Positions 1 to 14,500 of a DNA stretch of 64,000 bases are shown here, one piece after another. Position 1 is the stretch's first letter. Each line of letters starts with the position of its first letter. Both the position numbers and the translations under genes were made by a program. The stretch comes from Rhynchospora pubera (taxonomy: Eukaryota; Streptophyta; Magnoliopsida; Poales; Cyperaceae). Below the pieces are notes generated by a model. The model ran no database searches. It had not been told where the DNA came from and was given only the letters and a program-made list of their open reading frames with translations. Location: NCBI GenBank assembly GCA_028095005.1, contig CM051463.1:3332295-3396294 (forward strand). Reading direction: 5' to 3'.

Positions 1-3000
1 GCATTTATTTCAAGTCATTTGATCACTGTAATTTATATTTAAACTCTTTATACAGTTGAGAATAAGTTTATAATCTTAAAAATTCAAAAGGATTGGATTA
101 TACATAGCAATTACGCACATAAAGAGCTAATAATGAGTGTTCTGGACAGAACTGGAGCATTTCACGCAATTGTGCATTCATTTCAAGTCATTAAATTAAA
201 ATAATCTATATTTAAATTCTTTATACCATGGAGAATAAGTTTATAATCTTACAAATTCAAAAGGATTGGATTATACATGGCAATTATACACATAAAATTC
301 AAATAACGACCGTTCTGGACAGAATTGGAGCATTTCACGCGATAGTGCAATAATTTCAAACCATTTGCTCACAATAATCTATATTTAAGCTTTTTATACA
401 GTGAAGAATAAGTTTATGATCTTAAAAAGTTAAAAGGATTGGATTATACAAGGCAATTACGCACATAAAGTGCAAATAATGATCGTTCAGGACAAAATTG
501 GAGCATTTCACGCGATTGTGCATTCATGTCAAGTGATGTGATCACAATAATCTTTATTTATGTTCTTTATACAGTGTACAATTAGTTTATGATCTTAAAA
601 TTGAAAAGTATTGGATTACACTTGACAATTACGCACATATAATGACAAATTATGTGTGTTGTGGACTGAATTGGAGAATTTTAAGAGATTGTGCATTCAT
701 CTCGAGTATTTGATCACTATAATCTATATTTAAGCTCGTTATACAGTGTAGAATAAGTTTATGATCTTAAAATTCAAAAGGATTAGATTACACATGGCAA
801 TTAAGCACATATTGTGCTAGTAATGTGCGTTCAGGACTGAGTTGGAACATTTCACGCGATTGTGCATTTATTTCAAGCCATTTGATCACAATAATCTATA
901 TTTAAGCTCTTTATGCTGTGGTGAATGAGTTTATGATCTTAAAAATTCAAAAAGATTTGATTATACAAAGCAATTATGCACATAAAGAGCTAATAAGGTG
1001 TGTTCTGGACTGAACTGGAGCATTTCACGCAATTTTGCATTCATTTCATGTCATTTGATTAAAATAATCTATATTTAAGTTCTCTATACTGTGGAGAATT
1101 TCTTTACGATCTTAGAAACTCAAAAAAGTTTTTTTATACGTGGCATTTACGCATATAAATTGCAAATCAAGAGCAATCTAGACATAATTAAAGAATTTCA
1201 AGCTATTGTGCATTCATTTCGAGTCATTTGATTACTATAATCTATATTTAAGCTCTTTATAGAGTGGAGTATAAGTTTATAATCTTAAAAATTCAAAAGG
1301 TTTGGATTATAATGGTAATTAAGCACATAAAGTGCAAATAATGAGTGTTCTGGGCAGAATTGGAGCGTTTCACGCGATTGTGCATTCATCTCAAGACATT
1401 TGATCACAATAATCTATATTTGAGCTCTTTTTGCAGTGGAGAATGAGTTTATGATCCTAAAAATTTAAAAGTTTTGGATCATACTAGGCAATTATGCACA
1501 TAAAATGTGAATCAAAATCGTTCTAGACAGAATTGGACAATTCAAGCGATTGTGCATTTATTTCAAGATATTTGATCACTATAATCAATATTTAAACTTT
1601 TTATACAGTGGAGAATAATTTTATAATTTTAAAAATTCAAATGGATTGATTATACAAGGCAATTACGCACATATAGTAAAATAACGTGCGTTCTGGAAAG
1701 AATTGGAGTATTACAAGCGATTGTGCATTTATTTCAAGTCATTTGATCACTGTAATTTATATTTAAACTCTTTATACAGTTGAGAATAAGTTTATAATCT
1801 TAAAAATTCAAAAGGATTGGATTATACATAGCAATTACGCACATAAAGAGCTAATAATGAGTGTTCTGGACAGAACTGGAGCATTTCACGCAATTGTGCA
1901 TTCATTTCAAGTCATTAAATTAAAATAATCTATATTTAAACTCTTTATACCATGGAGAATAGGTTTATAATCTTACAAATTCAAAAGGATTGGATTATAC
2001 ATGGCAATTATACACATAAAATTCAAATAACGACCGTTCTGGACAGAATTGAAGCATTTCACGCGATAGTGCAATAATTTCAAACCATTTGCTCACAATA
2101 ATCTATATTTAAGCTCTTTATACAGTGAAGAATAAGTTTATGATCTTAAAAAGTTAAAAGGATTGGATTATACAAGGCAATTACGTACATAAAGTGCAAA
2201 TAATGATCGTTCAGGACAAAATTGGAGCATTTCACGCGATTGTGCATTCATGTCAAGTGATGTGATCACAATAATCTGTATTTATGTTCTTTATACAGTG
2301 TACAATGAGTTTATGATCTTAAAATTGAAAAGTATTGGATTATACATGACAATTACGCACATATATTGCCAAATTATGTGTGTTGTGGACTGAATTGGAG
2401 ATTTTAAGAGATTGTGCATTCATTTCGAGTATTTGATCACTATAATCTATATTTAAGCTCGTTATACAGTGTAGAATAAGTTTATGATCTTAAAATTCAA
2501 AAGGATTAGATTACACATGGCAATTACGCACATATTGTGCTAGTAATGTGCGTTCAGGACTGAGTTGGAACATTTCACGCGATTGTGCATTTATTTCAAG
2601 CCATTTGATCACAATAATCTATATTTAAGCTCTTTATGCAGTGGAGAATGAGTTTATGATCTTAAAAATTCAAAAAGATTTGATTATACATAGCAATTAT
2701 GCACATAAAGAGCTAATAAGGTGTGTTCTGGACTGAACTGGAGCATTTCACGCAATTTTGCATTCATTTCATGTCATTTGATTAAAATAATCTATATTTA
2801 AGTTCTCTATACTGTGGAGAATTTCTTTACGATCTTAGAAACTCAAAAAAAGTTTTTTTATACGTGGCATTTACGCATATAAATTGCAAATCAAGAGCGA
2901 TCTAGACATAATTAAAGAATTTCAAGCTATTGTGCATTCATTTCGAGTCATTTGATTACTATAATCTATATTTAAGCTCTTTATAGAGTGGAGTATAAGT

Positions 3001-6000
3001 TTATAATCTTAAAAATTCAAAAGGATTGGATTATAATGGTAATTAAGCACATAAAGTGCAAATAATGAGTGTTCTGGGCAGAATTGGAGCGTTTCACGCG
3101 ATTGTGCATTCATCTCAAGACATTTGATCACAATAATCTATATTTGAGCTATTTGTGCAGTGGGGAATGAGTTTATGATCCTAAATATTCAAAAGGTTTG
3201 GATCATACTAGGCAATTATGCACATAAAATGTGAATCAAAATCGTTCTAGACAGAATTGAAAAATTCAAGCGATTGTGCATTTATTTCAAGACATTTCAT
3301 CACTATAATCAATATTTAAACTCTTTATACAGTGGAGAATAATTTTATAATTTTAAAAATTCAAATGGATTGATTATACAAGGCAATTACGCACATATAG
3401 TAAAATAACGTGCGTTCTGGAAAGAATTGGAGTATTACAAGCGATTGTGCATTTATTTCAAGTCATTTGATCACTGTAATTTATATTTGAACTCTTTATA
3501 CAGTTGAGAATAAGTTTATAATCTTAAAAATTCAAAAGGATTGGATTATACATAGCAATTACGCACATAAAGAGCTAATAATGAGTGTTCTGGACAGAAC
3601 TGGAGCATTTCACGCAATTGTGCATTCATTTCAAGTCATTAAATTAAAATAATCTATATTTAAACTCTTTATACCATGGAGAATAAGTTTATAATCTTAC
3701 AAATTCAAAAGGATTGGATTATACATGGCAATTATACACATAAAATTCAAATAACGACCGTTCTGGACAGAATTGGAGCATTTCACGCCATAGTGCAATA
3801 ATTTCAAACCATTTGCTCACAATAATCTATATTTAAGCTTTTTATACAGTGAAGAATAAGTTTATGATCTTAAAAAGTTAAAAGGATTGGATTATACAAG
3901 GCAATTACGCACATACAGTGCAAATAATGATCGTTCAGGACAAAATTGGAGCATTTCACGCGATTGTGCATTCATGTCAAGTGATGTGATCACAATAATC
4001 TGTATTTATGTTCTTTATACAGTGTACAATGAGTTTATGATCTTAAAATTGAAAAGTATTGGATTATACATGACAATTACGCACATATATTGCCAAATTA
4101 TGTGTGTTGTGGACTGAATTGGAGAATTTTAAGAGATTGTGCATTCATTTCGAGTATTTGATCACTATAATCTATATTTAAGCTCGTTATACAGTGTAGA
4201 ATAAGTTTATGATCTTAAAATTCAAAAGGATTAGATTACACATGGCAATTACGCACATATTGTGCTAGTAATGTGCGTTCAGGACTGAGTTGGAACATTT
4301 CACGCGATTGTGCATTTATTTCAAGCCATTTGATCACAATAATCTATATTTAAGCTCTTTATGCAGTGGAGAATGAGTTTATGATCTTAAAAATTCAAAA
4401 AGATTTGATTATACATAGCAATTATGCACATAAAGAGCTAATAAGGTGTGTTCTGGACTGAACTGGAGCATTTCACGCAATTTTGCATTCATTTCATGTC
4501 ATTTGATTAAAATAATCTATATTTAAGTTCTCTATACTGTGGAGAATTTCTTTACGATCTTAGAAACTCAAAAAAAGTTTTTTTTATACGTGGCATTTAC
4601 GCATATAAATTGCAAATCAAGAGCGATCTAGACATAATTAAAGAATTTCAAGCTATTGTGCATTCATTTCGAGTCATTTGATTACTATAATCTATATTTA
4701 AGCTCTTTATAGAGTGGAGTATAAGTTTATAATCTTAAAAATTCAAAAGGATTGGATTATAATGGTAATTAAGCACATAAAGTGCAAATAATGAGTGTTC
4801 TGGGCAGAATTGGAGCGTTTCACGCGATTGTGCATTCATCTCAAGACATTTGATCACAATAATCTATATTTGAGCTCTTTTTGCAGTGGAGAATGAGTTT
4901 ATGATCCTAAAAATCCAAAAGGTTTTGGATCATACTAGGCAATTATGCACATAAAATGTGAATCAAAATCGTTCTAGACAGAATTGGACAATTCAAGCGA
5001 TTGTGCATTTATTTCAAGACATTTGATCACTATAATCAATATTTAAACTCTTTATACAGTGGAGAATAATTTTATAATTTTAAAAATTCAAATGGATTGA
5101 TTATACAAGGCAATTACGCACATATAGTAAAATAACGTGCGTTCTAGAAAGAATTGGAGTATTACAAGCGATTGTGCATTTATTTCAAGTCATTTGATCA
5201 CTGTAATTTATATTTAAACTCTTTATACAGTTGAGAATAAGTTTATAATCTTAAGAATTCAAAAGGATTGGATTATACATAGCAATTACGCACATAAAGA
5301 GCTAATAATGAGTGTTCTGGACAGAACTGGAGCATTTCACGCAATTGTGCATTCATTTCAAGTCATTAAATTAAAATAATCTATATTTAAACTCTTTATA
5401 CCATGGAGAATAAGTTTATAATCTTACAAATTCAAAAGGATTGGATTATACATGGCAATTATACACATAAAATTCAAATAACGACCGTTCTGGACAGAAT
5501 TGGAGCATTTCACGCGATAGTGCAATAATTTCAAACCATTTGCTCACAATAATCTATATTTAAGCTCTTTATACAGTGAAGAATAAGTTTATGAGCTTAA
5601 AAAGTTAAAAGGATTGGATTATACAAGGCAATTACGCACATAAAGTGCAAATAATGATCGTTCAGGACAAAATTGGAGCATTTCACGCGATTGTGCATTC
5701 ATGTCAAGTGATGTGATCACAATAATCTGTATTTATGTTCTTTATGCAGTATACAATGAGTTTATGATCTTAAAATTGAAAAGTATTGGATTATACATGA
5801 CAATTGCGCACATATATTGCCAAATTATGTGTGTTGTGGACTGAATTGGAGAATTTTAAGAGATTGTGCATTCATTTCGAGTATTTGATCACTATAATCT
5901 ATATTTAAGCTCGTTATACAGTGTCGAATAAGTTTATGATCTTAAAATTTAAAAGGATTAGATTACACATGGCAATTACGCACATATTGTGCTAGTAATG

Positions 6001-9000
6001 TGCGTTCAGGACTGAGTTGGAACATTTCACGCGATTGTGCATTTATTTCAAGCCATTTGATCACAATAATCTATATTTAAGCTCTTTATGCAGTGGAGAA
6101 TGAGTTTATGATCTTAAAAATTCAAAAAGATTTGATTATACATAGCAATTATGCACATAAAGAGCTAATAAGGTGTGTTCTGGACTGAACTGGAGCATTT
6201 CACGCAATTTTGCATTCATTTCATGTCATTTGATTAAAATAATCTATATTTAAGTTCTCTATACTGTGGAGAATTTCTTTACGATCTTAGAAACTCAAAA
6301 AAAGTTTTTTTTATACGTGGCATTTACGCATATAAATTGCAAATCAAGAGCGATCTAGACATAATTAAAGAATTTCAAGCTATTGTGCATTCATTTCGAG
6401 TCATTTGATTACTATAATCTATATTTAAGCTCTTTATAGAGTGGAGTATAAGTTTATAATCTTAAAAATTCAAAAGGATTGGATTATAATGGTAATTAAG
6501 CACATAAAGTGCAAATAATGAGTGTTCTGGGCAGAATTGGAGCGTTTCACGCGATTGTGCATTCATCTCAAGACATTTGATCACAATAATCTATATTTGA
6601 GCTCTTTTTGCAGTGGAGAATGAGTTTATGATCCTAAAAATCCAAAAGGTTTGGATCATACTAGGCAATTATGCACATAAAATGTGAATCAAAATCGTTC
6701 TAGACAGAATTGGACAATTCAAGCGATTGTGCATTTATTTCAAGACATTTGATCACTATAATCAATATTTAAACTCTTTATACAGTGGAGAATAATTTTA
6801 TAATTTTAAAAATTCAAATGGATTGATTATACAAGGCAATTACGCACATATAGTAAAATAACGTGCGTTCTAGAAAGAATTGGAGTATTACAAGCGATTG
6901 TGCATTTATTTCAAGTCATTTGATCACTGTAATTTATATTTAAACTCTTTATACAGTTGAGAATAAGTTTATAATCTTAAGAATTCAAAAGGATTGGATT
7001 ATACATAGCAATTACGCACATAAAGAGCTAATAATGAGTGTTCTGGACAGAACTGGAGAATTTCACGCAATTGTGCATTCATTTCAAGTCATTAAATTAA
7101 AATAATCTATATTTAAACTCTTTATACCATGGAGAATAAGTTTATAATCTTACAAATTCAAAAGGATTGGATTATACATGGCAATTATACACATAAAATT
7201 CAAATAACGACCGTTCTGGACAGAATTGGAGCATTTCACGCGATAGTGCAATAATTTCAAACCATTTGCTCACACTAATCTATATTTAAGCTCTTTATAC
7301 AGTGAAGAATAAGTTTATGAGCTTAAAAAGTTAAAAGGATTGGATTATACAAGGCAATTACGCACATAAAGTGCAAATAATGATCGTTCAGGACAAAATT
7401 GGAGCATTTCACGCGATTGTGCATTCATGTCAAGTGATGTGATCACAATAATCTGTATTTATGTTCTTTATACAGTATACAATGAGTTTATGATCTTAAA
7501 ATTGAAAAGTATTGGATTATACATGACAATTACGCACATATATTGCCAAATTATGTGTGTTGTGGACTGAATTGGAGAATTTTAAGAGATTGTGCATTCA
7601 TTTCGAGTATTTGATCACTATAATCTATATTTAAGCTCGTTATACAGTGTAGAATAAGTTTATGATCTTAAAATTTAAAAGGATTAGATTACACATGGCA
7701 ATTACGCACATATTGTGCTAGTAATGTGCGTTCAGGACTGAGTTGGAACATTTCACGCGATTGTGCATTTATTTCAAGCCATTTGATCACAATAATCTAT
7801 ATTTAAGCTCTTTATGCAGTGAAGAATGATTTTATGATCTTAAAAATTCAAAAAGATTTGATTATACATAGCAATTATGCACATAAAGAGCTAATAAGGT
7901 GTGTTCTGGACTGAACTGGAGCATTTCACGCAATTTTGCATTCATTTCATGTCATTTGATTAAAATAATCTATATTTAAGTTCTCTATACTGTGGAGAAT
8001 TTCTTTACGATCTTAGAAACTCAAAAAAGTTTTTTTATACGTGGCATTTACGCATATAAATTGCAAATCAAGAGTGATCTAGACATAATTAAAGAATTTC
8101 AAGCTATTGTGCATTCATTTCGAGTCATTTGATTACTATAATCTATATTTAAGCTCTTTATAGAGTGGAGTATAAGTTTATAATCTTAAAATTCAAAAGG
8201 ATTGGATTATAATGGTAATTAAGCACATAAAGTGCAAATAATGAGTGTTCTGGCCAGAATTGGAGCGTTTCACGCGATTGTGCATTCATCTCAAGACATT
8301 TGATCACAATAATCTATATTTGAGCTCTTTGTGCAGTGGAGAATGAGTTTATGATCCTAAAAATTCAAAAGGATTGGATCATACTAGGCAATTATGCACA
8401 TAAAATGTGAATCAAAATCGTTCTAGACAGAATTGGACAATTCAAGCGATTGTGCATTTATTTCAAGACATTTGATCACTATAATCAATATTTAAACTCT
8501 TTATACAGTGGAGAATAATTTTGTAATTTTAAAAATTCAAATGGATTGATTATACAAGGCAATTACGCACATATAGTAAAATAACGTGCGTTCTGGAAAG
8601 AATTGGAGTATTACAAGCGATTGTGCATTTATTTCAAGTCATTTGATCACTGTAATTTATATTTAAACTCTTTATACAGTTGAGAATAAGTTTATAATCT
8701 TAAAAATTCAAAAGGATTGGATTATACATAGCAATTACGCACATAAAGAGCTAATAATGAGTGTTCTGGACAGAACTGGAGCATTTCACGCAATTGTGCA
8801 TTCATTTCAATTCATTAAATTAAAATAATCTATATTTAAACTCTTTATACCATGGAGAATAAGTTTATAATCTTACAAATTCAAAAGGATTGGATTATAC
8901 ATGGCAATTATACACATAAAATTCAAATAACGACCGTTCTGGACAGAATTGGAGCATTTCACGCGATAGTGCAATAATTTCAAACCATTTGCTCACAATA

Positions 9001-11575
9001 ATCTATATTTAAGCTCTTTATACAGTGAAGAATAAGTTTATGATCTTAAAAAGTTAAAAGGATTGGATTATACAAGGCAATTACGCACATAAAGTGCAAA
9101 TAATGATCGTTCAGGACAAAATTGGAGCATTTCACGCGATTGTGCATTCATGTCAAGTGATGTGATCACAATAATCTGTATTTATGTTCTTTATACAGTG
9201 TACAATGAGTTTATGATCTTAAAATTGAAAAGTATTGGATTATACATGACAATTACGCACATATATTGCCAAATTATGTGTGTTGTGGACTGAATTGGAG
9301 AATTTTAAGAGATTGTGCATTCATTTCGAGTATTTGATCACTATAATCTATATTTAAGCTCGTTATACAGTGTAGAATAAGTTTATGATCTTAAAATTTA
9401 AAAGGATTAGATTATACATGGCAATTACGCACATATTGTGCTAGTAATGTGCGTTCAGGACTGAGTTGGAACATTTCACGCGATTGTGCATTTATTTCAA
9501 GCCATTTGATCACAATAATCTATATTTAAGCTCTTTATGCAGTGGAGAATGAGTTTATGATCTTAAAAATTCAAACAGATTTGATTATACATAGCAATTA
9601 TGCACATAAAGAGCTAATAAGGTGTGTTCTGGACTGAACTGGAGCATTTCACGCAATTGTGCATTCATTTCATGTCATTTGATTAAAATAATCTATATTT
9701 AAGTTCTCTATACAGTGGAGAATTTCTTTACGATCTTAGAAACTCAAAAGAGTTTTTTTATACGTGGCATTTACGCATATAAATTGCAAATCAAGAGCGA
9801 TCTAGACATAATTAAAGAATTTCAAGCTATTGTGCATTCATTTCGAGTCATTTGATTACTATAATCTATATTTAAGCTCTTTATAGAGTGGAGTATAAGT
9901 TTATAATCTTAAAAATTCAAAAGGATTGGATTATAATGGTAATTAAGCACATAAAGTGCAAATAATGAGTGTTCTGGGCAGAATTGGAGCGTTTCACGCG
10001 ATTGTGCATTCATCTCAAGACATTTGATCACAATAATCTATATTTGAGCTCTTTGTGCAGTGGAGAATGAGTTTATGATCCTAAAAATTCAAAAGGTTTG
10101 GATCATACTAGGCAATTATGCACATAAAATGTGAATCAAAATCGTTCTAGACAGAATTGGACAATTCAAGCGATTGTGCATTTATTTCAAGACATTTGAT
10201 CACTATAATCAATATTTAAACTCTTTATACAGTGGAGAATAATTTTATAATTTTAAAAATTCAAATGGATTGATTATACAAGGCAATTACGCACATATAG
10301 TAAAATAACGTGCGTTCTGGAAAGAATTGGAGTATTACAAGCGATTGTGCATTTATTTCAAGTCATTTGATCACTGTAATTTATATTTAAACTCTTTATA
10401 CAGTTGAGAATAATTTTATAATCTTAAAAATTCAAAAGGATTGGATTATACATAGCAATTACGCACATAAAGAGCTAATAATGAGTGTTCTGGACAGAAC
10501 TGGAGCATTTCACGCAATTGTGCATTCATTTCAAGTCATTAAATTAAAATAATCTATATTTAAATTCTTTATACCATGGAGAATAAGTTTATAATCTTAC
10601 AAATTCAAAAGGATTGGATTATACATGGCAATTATACACATAAAATTCAAATAACGACCGTCCTGGACAGAATTGGAGCATTTCACGCGATAGTGCAATA
10701 ATTTCAAACCATTTGCTCACAATAATCTATATTTAAGCTTTTTATACAGTGAAGAATAAGTTTATGATCTTGAAAAGTTAAAAGGATTGGATTATACAAG
10801 GCAATTACGCACATAAAGTGCAAATAATGATCGTTCAGGACAAAATTGGAGCATTTCACGCGATTGTGCATTCGTGTCAAGTGATGTGATCACAATAATC
10901 TGTATTTATGTTCTTTATACAGTGTACAATGAGTTTATGATCTTAAAATTGAAAAGTATTGGATTATACATGACAATTACGCACATATATTGCCAAATTA
11001 TGTGTGTTGTGGACTGAATTGGAGAATTTTAAGAGATTGTGCATTCATCTCGAGTATTTGATCACTATAATCAATATTTAAGCTCGTTATACAGTGTAGA
11101 ATAAGTTTATGATCTTAAAATTTAAAAGGATTAGATTATACATGGCAATTACGCACATATTGTGCTAGTAATGTGCGTTCAGGACTGAGTTGGAACATTT
11201 CACGCGATTGTGCATTTATTTCAAGCCATTTGATCACAATAATCTATATTTAAGCTCTTTATGCAGTGGAGAATGAGTTTATGATCTTAAAAATTCAAAA
11301 AGATTTGATTATACATAGCAATTATGCACATAAAGAGCTAATAAGGTGTGTTCTGGACTGAACTGGAGCATTTCACGCAATTGTGCATTCATTTCATGTC
11401 ATTTGATTAAAATAATCTATATTTAAGTTCTCTATACAGTGGAGAATTTCTTTACGATCTTAGAAACTCAAAAGAGTTTTTTTATACGTGGCATTTACGC
11501 ATATAAATTGCAAATCAAGAGCGATCTAGACATAATTAAAGAATTTCAAGCTATTGTGCATTCATTTCGAGTCAT
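1..11575. repeat. Satellite array, ten-monomer higher-order repeat (~1,724 bp)
   Basis: Tandem array of about 172-bp monomers. The monomer register starts at 1, 174, 347, 520, 693, 864, 1037, 1210, 1382 and 1554, each start being the shared GTGCATT-type word. Those ten monomers differ clearly from one another, yet the block recurs almost unchanged at 1725, 3449, 5176, 6902, 8625 and 10349 (periods 1,724, 1,724, 1,727, 1,726, 1,723 and 1,724). The seventh copy breaks inside its eighth monomer near 11,575. The array continues beyond the left edge. The monomers are AT-rich with conserved TTGATCAC and ATCTATATTTAAGCTC words. The length and HOR organisation resemble centromeric or pericentromeric satellites, but nothing here proves centromere function. 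Short open frames inside it are a by-product of the repeat. Confidence 0.97.
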
Positions 11576-14500
11576 GTGATGACAATAAACTATATTTAAA
11601 TTCTTTATACAGTGGAGAATAAGTTTATAATCTTAAAAATTCAATTGGATTGGATTATACATGGCAATTACGCACATATAGTAAAATGACGTGCGTTATG
11701 GATTGAATTGGAATTTTACAAGCGATTGTGCATTTGTTTCAAGTCATTTGATCACTATAATTTATATTTAAACTCTTTATACAGTTGAGAATAAGTTTAT
11801 AATCTTAAAAATTCAAAAGGATTGGATTATACATGGCAATAACACACATAAAGTGCAATTAATGAAAGTTTTGAACAGAATTAGAGCATTTCATGGGATT
11901 GTGCATTCATATGAAACTATTTAATCACAATAATCCATATTTAAACACTTTATATAGTGGAGATTTATTTTATGATATCAAAAATTCAAAAATATTTTAT
12001 TATAGATGGCAATTACGCACATATAGTACAAATAATTTGCCTTCTTGACAGAATTGGAGAATTTCATTGCAAGTCATTTGATCACTATAATCAATATTTT
12101 ATCTCTTTATACAGTATAGAATAAGATTATAATCTTAAAAATTCAAAAGGATTGGATTATACATAGCACTGACGCACATAAAGTGCAAATAATGACCATT
12201 CTGGACAGAATTGGAGAATTTCACGCGATTGTGCAATTATTTCAAGCCATTTGATCACAATAACCAATATTTAAGCTCTTTAGACAGTGGAGAATGAGTT
12301 TATGATCATAAAAATTCAAAAGGGTTGGATCGTACATGGCAATTATGCACATTATTTGTGGATCAAAAGTGTTCTTTACAGAATTGGACAATTCAAGCGA
12401 TTGTGCATTCATTGCAAATCATTTGATCACTATAATCAATATTTTATCTCTTTATACAGTGGAGAATAAGATTATACTCTTAAAAATTCAAAAGGATTGG
12501 ATTATACATGGCACTGACGCACATAAAGTGCAAATAATGACCATTCTGGACAGAATTGGAGCATTTCACGTGATTGTGCAATTATTTCAAGCCATTTGAT
12601 CACAATAACCAATATTTAAGCTCTTTAGACAGTGGAGAATGAGTTTATGATCATAAAAATTCAAAAGGGTTGGATCGTACATGGCAATTATGCACAATAT
12701 TTGTGAATCAAAAGTGTTCTTTACAGAATTGGACAAGTCAAGCGATTGTGCATTCATTGGAAGTCATTTGATCACTATAATCAATATTTATCTCTTTATA
12801 CAGTGGAGAATAAGATTATACTCTTAAAAATTCAAAACGATTGGATTATACATGGCACTGACGCATATAAAGTGCAAATAATGACCATTCTGGACAGAAT
12901 TGGAGCATTTCACGCGATTGTACAATTATTTCAAACCATTTGATCACAATAACCAATATTTAAGCTCTTTAGACAGTGGAGCAAGAGTTTATGATCATAA
13001 AAATTCAAAAGGGTTGGATCGTACATGGCAATTATGCACATTATTTGTGAATCAAAAGTGTTCTTTACAGAAGTGGACAATTCAAGCGATTGTGGAGAAT
13101 GAGTTTATGATCATAAAAATTCAAAAGGGTTGGATCGTACATGGCAATTATGCACATTGTTTGTGAATCAAAAGTGTTCTTTACAGAAGTGGACAATTCA
13201 AGCGATTGTGAATTCATTGCAAGTCATTTGATCACTATAATCAATATTTTATCTCTTTATACAGTGGAGAATAAGATTATACTCTTAAAAATTCAAAAGG
13301 ATTGGATTATACAAGCCACTGACGCACATAAAGTGCAAATGATGAGCGTTCTGGACAGAATTGGAGCATTTCAAGCGATTGTGCAATTATTTCAAGCAAT
13401 TTGATCACAATAACCAATATTTAAGCTCTTTAGACAGTGCAGAATTAGTTTATGATCGTAAAAATTCAAAAGGGTTGGATCGTACATGGCAATTATGCAC
13501 ATTATGGACAATTCAAGCGATTGTGCATTCATTTCATGCCATTTGATCACTATAATCTTTAGTTAAACTCTTTATACATTAGATAATAAGTTTATGATTT
13601 TAAAAATTAAAATGGATAGGATTATACATGGAAATTACGCACATAAATTGCAAATAATGAGCGTTCAAGACAGAATTGGAGCATTTCACGCTATTGTGCA
13701 TTCATTTCAAGTCATTTGATCACACTAATTTATATTTAAGCCATTTATAGAATGGAGAATGAGTTTACGATCTAAAAAATTCAAAACAGTTGGATTATTC
13801 ATGGCAATTACACACGTAAAGTGCAAATAATTTGCGTTCATGATGGAATTGGAGCATTTCACGCGATTGTGCATTCATTTCAAGTCATGTGATCACAATA
13901 ATCTATATTTATGTTCTTTATTCAGTGTACAATGAGTTTATGATCTCAAAATTGAAAAATATTGGATTACACATGACAATTACGCACATATATTGCCAAA
14001 TTATGTGTGTTGTGGACAGAATTGGAGAATTGTAAGAGATTGTGCATTCATTTCGAGTAATTTGATCACTATAATCTATATTAAGCTCGTTATACAGTGT
14101 AGAATAAGTTTATGATCTTAAAATTCAAAAGGATTAGATTATACATGACAATTACGCACATATTGTGCAAATAATGTGCGTTCAGAACTGAGTTGGAGCA
14201 TTTCACACGATTGTGCATTTATTTCAAGCCATTTGATCACAATAATCTATATTTAAGCTCTTTATTCGGTGGAGAATGAGTTTATGATCTTAAAAATTCA
14301 AAAGGATTTGATTATACAGATAAATTATGCACATAAAGAGCAAATAATGAGTGTTCTGGACAGAACTGGAGCATTTCGCGCGATTGGGCATTCATTTCAA
14401 GTCATTTGATCAAAATAATCTATATTTAAGTTCTTTATACAGTGGGAAATGAGTTTACGATCTTAAAAACTCAAAAAAGTTTTATTATACATGCAATTAC

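Noticed and set aside
12287..13546. Several 60-88-codon open frames sharing sequence such as DRIGAFH and HGTDAHKVQ
   Set aside because: They are the same frame read through successive satellite monomers. No protein family, no codon constraint and no promoter is seen, so they are repeat by-products.
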